Part shown: positions 60,945 through 64,000 of the stretch, piece after piece | Numbering within the stretch: position 1 is the stretch's first letter | How the letters are laid out: every line of letters begins with the position of its first letter | Assembly (NCBI GenBank): GCA_036003045.1 | Contig: DASYSS010000022.1 | Location: forward strand, 1-64,000 | Length of the DNA stretch: 64,000 nt | Reading direction: 5' to 3' | From: Gemmatimonadaceae bacterium | GTDB taxonomy: Bacteria; Gemmatimonadota; Gemmatimonadetes; Gemmatimonadales; Gemmatimonadaceae | Notes under the pieces: generated by a model | Database searches by the model: none | Seen by the model: the letters and a program-made list of their open reading frames with translations, nothing else | Told to the model about the DNA's origin: nothing | Program-made: the position numbers and the translations under genes

Positions 60945-62333
60945 TCAGACGTTCTTGATTTCGGTGATGAGGCCCGTGAGCGAGGCCTTGGCGTCGCCGA
61001 ACAGCATGCTCGTGCGCTTGTCGTAGAACAGCTCGTTCTCGATCCCGGCGAAACCGGCGGACATGCCGCGTTTGAGAACGATCACGCTCTTGGCATGATC
61101 CGCGTTCAGAATCGGCATCCCGTAGATGGGCGACGCTTTGTCGTTGCGCGCCGCCGGGTTCACGACGTCGTTCGCACCGATGACCAGCGCGACGTCGGCG
61201 CGATCGAACTCGCTGTTGATCTCGTCCATGTCGTACAGCTTGTCGTACGGCACGTTCGCTTCGGCGAGAAGGACGTTCATATGGCCTGGCATTCGCCCGG
61301 CCACCGGGTGAACGGCGAATTTGACTTCGCCGCCGCGCTTTTCGATCAACTCGGCGAGCTCGCGCACGGCGTGCTGCGCCTGCGCGACGGCCATGCCGTA
61401 GCCGGGAATCACGATCACGAGCTGCGCGTACGCGAGTTGGATCGCGGCGTCTTCGACGCTGATCGAGCGGACGCTCAACCCGGCCGACGACTTGGCGCCG
61501 ATCGCGGCCGTCTCGCTGCCGAACGCGCCGAAGAGCACGTTCCTGAACGACCGGTTCATGGCCTTGCTCATCAGGATCGACAGGATGAATCCCGACGCGC
61601 CGTCGAGCGAGCCGCTGATGATCAGGATGACGTTGCCGATCGCGAACCCCATCGCGCACGACGCGAGGCCGGAGTACGAGTTGAGCAACGCGACGACCAC
61701 CGGCATGTCCGCGCCGCCGATCGGTATGACGAACAGGATGCCGAACACGAACGACGCCGCGATCATCGCGTAGAACGCCCAGCCGGCCGCCGGGTCGACG
61801 ATCGTGTAAACCGCCAGCGCAATGATGCCGAGGAAAAACGCCGCGTTTACGAGATTCTGACCCGTGTACGTGACGGCCCTCGATGTAATCCATTCCTGGA
61901 GCTTGCCCGCCGCGACGATCGTTCCGCCGACGGTGATGGATCCGAGAATGATCTCGAAGTCCAGCGCGAGCATCGTCGCGCGCGTGGGCAGCCCGCCGGC
62001 GACGATCTCCGAGTGATACTCGGCGACACCGACGAGCGTCGCGGCGAGCGCGCTGAACGTGAGCGCGATCGCGATTCGCTGCGGCATCGCCGTCATCGGC
62101 ACCCACTGGCCCATCGGGTAGCCGATCACCACGCCGAGAACGAGTCCGGCGGCGATCCAGCGGTAGTCGACGAGGGTGTGGTTCAGCAGCGTGCCGACGA
62201 TGGCGAACAACATGCCCACCGCCGCCTGCTGCATGCCGCGGCGGGCTCGGTCGGGGCGAGTGAGGCTGCGCAGTCCAAGAATGAACAGCGCGGAGGCGAT
62301 GAGGTAGCTCGCCTGGATGAAGAGCTCGCGCAT
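60945..62333 (-). CDS. pntB: NAD(P) transhydrogenase subunit beta
   Basis: This 462-residue subunit has about 8-9 membrane helices in the first 260 residues (GGADMPVVVALLNSYSGLASCAMGFAIGN is the hallmark), then the NADP-binding domain III: VIVIPGYGMAVAQAQHAVREL, HPVAGRMPGHMNVLLAEANVPYD and VLVIGANDVVNPAARND-type sequence. With the two alpha subunits it uses the proton gradient to reduce NADP with NADH. The start overlaps the stop of the small alpha subunit by 1 base. End of a three-gene operon. Confidence 0.98.
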   Translation of the reverse strand: MRELFIQASYLIASALFILGLRSLTRPDRARRGMQQAAVGMLFAIVGTLLNHTLVDYRWIAAGLVLGVVIGYPMGQWVPMTAMPQRIAIALTFSALAATLVGVAEYHSEIVAGGLPTRATMLALDFEIILGSITVGGTIVAAGKLQEWITSRAVTYTGQNLVNAAFFLGIIALAVYTIVDPAAGWAFYAMIAASFVFGILFVIPIGGADMPVVVALLNSYSGLASCAMGFAIGNVILIISGSLDGASGFILSILMSKAMNRSFRNVLFGAFGSETAAIGAKSSAGLSVRSISVEDAAIQLAYAQLVIVIPGYGMAVAQAQHAVRELAELIEKRGGEVKFAVHPVAGRMPGHMNVLLAEANVPYDKLYDMDEINSEFDRADVALVIGANDVVNPAARNDKASPIYGMPILNADHAKSVIVLKRGMSAGFAGIENELFYDKRTSMLFGDAKASLTGLITEIKNV

Positions 62334-62629
62334 CAGCGCGGTCCCGCCTTGTTGTCGCTGCCCGACTTGAACATCCGCAGCATGCGGTCGGTGATGAGGA
62401 ATCCGCCGACGATGTTGCTCGACGCGGCGACGACGGCGATGAATCCGAGGATCGTCGCCACGTGATCGCGCGCCGAGCCCGCCGCGATCAGCGAACCGAC
62501 CAGCGAGATGCCGGAGATGGCGTTCGTCGCCGCCATCAGCGGCGTGTGGAGGAGCGGCGGCACGCGCGAGATGACCATGAAGCCGACGAATGCCGCCAAC
62601 ATGAAGACGTACAGTTCGAGAAGATTCAT
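62333..62629 (-). CDS. pntAB: NAD(P) transhydrogenase subunit alpha, membrane part
   Basis: This 98-residue protein has three membrane helices (LYVFMLAAFVGFMVI, ATNAISGISLVGSLIAAG, ATILGFIAVVAASSNIVGGF) ending in the conserved GGFLITDRMLRMF. It corresponds to the C-terminal part of E. coli PntA, encoded separately as in many Proteobacteria and Actinobacteria. ATG overlaps the stop of the large alpha subunit (ATGA). Confidence 0.96.
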   Translation of the reverse strand: MNLLELYVFMLAAFVGFMVISRVPPLLHTPLMAATNAISGISLVGSLIAAGSARDHVATILGFIAVVAASSNIVGGFLITDRMLRMFKSGSDNKAGPR

Positions 62630-63738
62630 TGTTTGAGCACCCGTCCGTCGTGGGTCATCAACATCGCGCCGGTGATCTCGTCCGTCGGGTCGAGTTGGAG
62701 AACGCCGTCCTTCACGAGATGCTTGAGCAGCTCGAAGATGTTCCGGCCGAACATCTGGCTGGCGTGGAACGCCACGGTGCTCGGCACGTTGAGCGGCGCG
62801 ATGATCGTGACGTCGTGAGCCTCGACTGTTTCGCCGGGCTTCGACAGCACGCAGTTGCCGCCCGTCTCCGCGGCGAGGTCCACGATCACCGAGCCGGCAC
62901 GCATCGATGCCACCATCTCGGCCGTGATCAGCTTGGGCGCGGGACGTCCGGGAATCGCCGCGGTGGTGACGACGAGGTCCTGATCCTTGATGTGTCCCGC
63001 GATCGCGGCGAGTGTGCGCGTCTGTTCGTCCGTCGTCTGTGCTCGCGCATACCCGCCCGCGGCTTGCGCGTCTTCGGCGACCAGCTCGTTCGCGACGAAC
63101 GTTGCGCCGAGGCTGAGCACTTGTTCGCGAGCGGCGGGGCGCACGTCGAAGGCCGACACCACGCCGCCCAATCGCCGGCCGGTGGCGATCGCCTGAAGGC
63201 CGGCGACGCCCGCACCGATCACGAAGACCTTCGCCGGCGAAATGTTGCCGGCGGCCGTCGTGAGCATCGGGAGAAACTTTCCCAGCGCCGAGGCGCCGAT
63301 CAGCACGCCTTTGTAGCCGGAGACGGTGCTCTGCGACGAGAGCACATCCATCGACTGGGCGCGTGTGATGCGGGGAACGAGCTCGAGGGCGAGAGCGGAA
63401 ACGCGCCGCTCGGCAAGAGCCTGCACGACGTCGGCGCTCTGACCCGGCCTCAGGAGAGAGATGAGGGTCGACCCCTCGGCGATTCGGGCAATCTCCTGAG
63501 AGTCCGGGGGCTGGACCTTCGCGATCACCGGGGCAGCGGCGAAGGCCGCGGCCGCGTCGGGCACGATGGTCGCGCCGGCCGCCTGATACGCGTCGTCGCG
63601 GAAGCCGGCGCGAATCCCAGCCCCGCGCTGCACGGCGATCTCGAGCTTCAGTTGTTTGACGAGCCGCGCCACGCTGTCAGGCGCGAGTGCGACCCTCTGC
63701 TCGCGGGGAGCGGATTCGGATGGAACGCTGATTTTCAT
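62626..63738 (-). CDS. pntAA: NAD(P) transhydrogenase subunit alpha, NAD-binding part
   Basis: This 370-residue soluble subunit binds NAD(H) and resembles alanine dehydrogenase. It starts MKISVPSESAPREQRVALAPDS; the Rossmann motif is VFVIGAGVAGLQAIATGRRLG, followed by VSAFDVRPAAREQV, the mobile loop YARAQTTDEQ and ETGGNCVLSKPGE. First gene of the pnt operon. The leader on the minus strand contains a hairpin with 7-bp arms (63755-63761 and 63769-63775). Confidence 0.97.
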   Translation of the reverse strand: MKISVPSESAPREQRVALAPDSVARLVKQLKLEIAVQRGAGIRAGFRDDAYQAAGATIVPDAAAAFAAAPVIAKVQPPDSQEIARIAEGSTLISLLRPGQSADVVQALAERRVSALALELVPRITRAQSMDVLSSQSTVSGYKGVLIGASALGKFLPMLTTAAGNISPAKVFVIGAGVAGLQAIATGRRLGGVVSAFDVRPAAREQVLSLGATFVANELVAEDAQAAGGYARAQTTDEQTRTLAAIAGHIKDQDLVVTTAAIPGRPAPKLITAEMVASMRAGSVIVDLAAETGGNCVLSKPGETVEAHDVTIIAPLNVPSTVAFHASQMFGRNIFELLKHLVKDGVLQLDPTDEITGAMLMTHDGRVLKQ

Positions 63739-63875
63739 GAAGTTGCGGGTGTCGGCACGCGGGCGTCTCGCGTGCTAACGCGCGCCGTCGGGGAAACGCT
63801 GCTGAGCTTGAAGCTACGCGCGCCGGGCGGCGGCGCAAACAGCCGGGCTGGAGGCGTTGGGGCGTCACGACTTGC

Positions 63876-63900
63876 GCGACCCTTACATCTCGAGGGTCGC
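63876..63900. other. hairpin between the pnt operon and the window end
   Basis: GCGACCCT (63876-63883) and AGGGTCGC (63893-63900) are perfect 8-bp arms with a 9-base loop. It lies in the leader or promoter region upstream of pntAA and just before a possible plus-strand start at 63912. No T-run follows. Confidence 0.4.
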
Positions 63901-63911
63901 GTCGCCGTCGC

Positions 63912-64000
63912 ATGAAGTTTGATATTCCGGTGTCGTCACCTCTCGGGAGCCGGCCGTGGCCACGTCTCGTTTTGGGTCTCGATTTGGGGGTCGCGTGCGA
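63912..64000 (+). CDS. possible 5' end of a gene running off the window
   Basis: ATG at 63912 opens a frame without stop to the window end (29 codons: MKFDIPVSSPLGSRPWPRLV, then LGLDLGVAC). It is divergent from the pnt operon, which is a reasonable place for a gene. There is no clear Shine-Dalgarno and too little sequence to recognise a family, so this may be chance. Confidence 0.35.
   Translation, partial: MKFDIPVSSPLGSRPWPRLVLGLDLGVAC

Overview
The window is a 64 kb stretch of high-GC chromosome with dense coding on both strands. It most resembles a Gemmatimonadota genome or a closely related soil or sediment bacterium. That placement is inferred from gene content: repeated PadR plus duplicated-permease (ADOP-type MacB/FtsX) modules, a SusC/SusD pair outside an obvious Bacteroidota context, ECF sigma factors paired with unusual membrane partners, a TPR serine/threonine kinase, and many secreted peptidases. 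I see no tRNA, rRNA, CRISPR array, transposase or prophage.

Layout. 196-4682 (minus): an ECF sigma factor, a single-pass anti-sigma-like protein and two secreted HEAT-repeat proteins in one overlapping operon. 4798-7795: PadR regulator plus ADOP permease. 8208-13959: APC transporter, two small exported proteins, and a three-domain APH kinase / M23 peptidase / class III aminotransferase fusion. 14226-20320: a sugar locus with a sodium:solute symporter fused to a nucleotidyltransferase, a galactokinase-like GHMP kinase, and a Tat-exported glycoside hydrolase. 20516-22966 (minus): an ArsR-methyltransferase fusion (SahR-like) followed by ahcY. 23139-27957: ECF sigma factor, di-haem peroxidase lipoprotein and TPR kinase. 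28128-33457 (minus): SusD, SusC and a membrane protein. 33531-36578: a second ECF locus whose membrane partner and last gene both carry a glycogen-binding (CBM48/AMPK-type) fold. 36650-37879: a pseudoknotted, SAM-II-like leader and an intrinsic terminator in front of metK. 37927-42920: M13 and paired M16 peptidases. 42974-46527: deoC plus a double-domain ALDH16-type aldehyde dehydrogenase. 46618-51399: subtilase and S9 peptidase, convergent on a strong terminator. 51535-53340: a small protein, a DUF72 protein and a lipoprotein. 53489-59549: two PadR/ADOP modules arranged tail to tail. 59702-60775: Ada. 60945-63738: the three-gene NAD(P) transhydrogenase.

How it fits together. The methyl cycle appears twice, with ahcY beside a probable SAH-responsive repressor and metK behind a probable SAM-responsive attenuator. 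The sugar locus encodes a possible route from exported glycoside hydrolysis through uptake and phosphorylation to NDP-sugar, with the first and last intracellular steps on one polypeptide. Three separate ECF loci each have different, poorly described partners. The best candidates for undescribed biology are the ECF/CBM48 system (33531-36578), the symporter-nucleotidyltransferase fusion (14226-16886) and the metK leader (36650-36761). Dispersed inverted-repeat elements without transposase sit in several intergenic gaps and possibly inside one coding linker.
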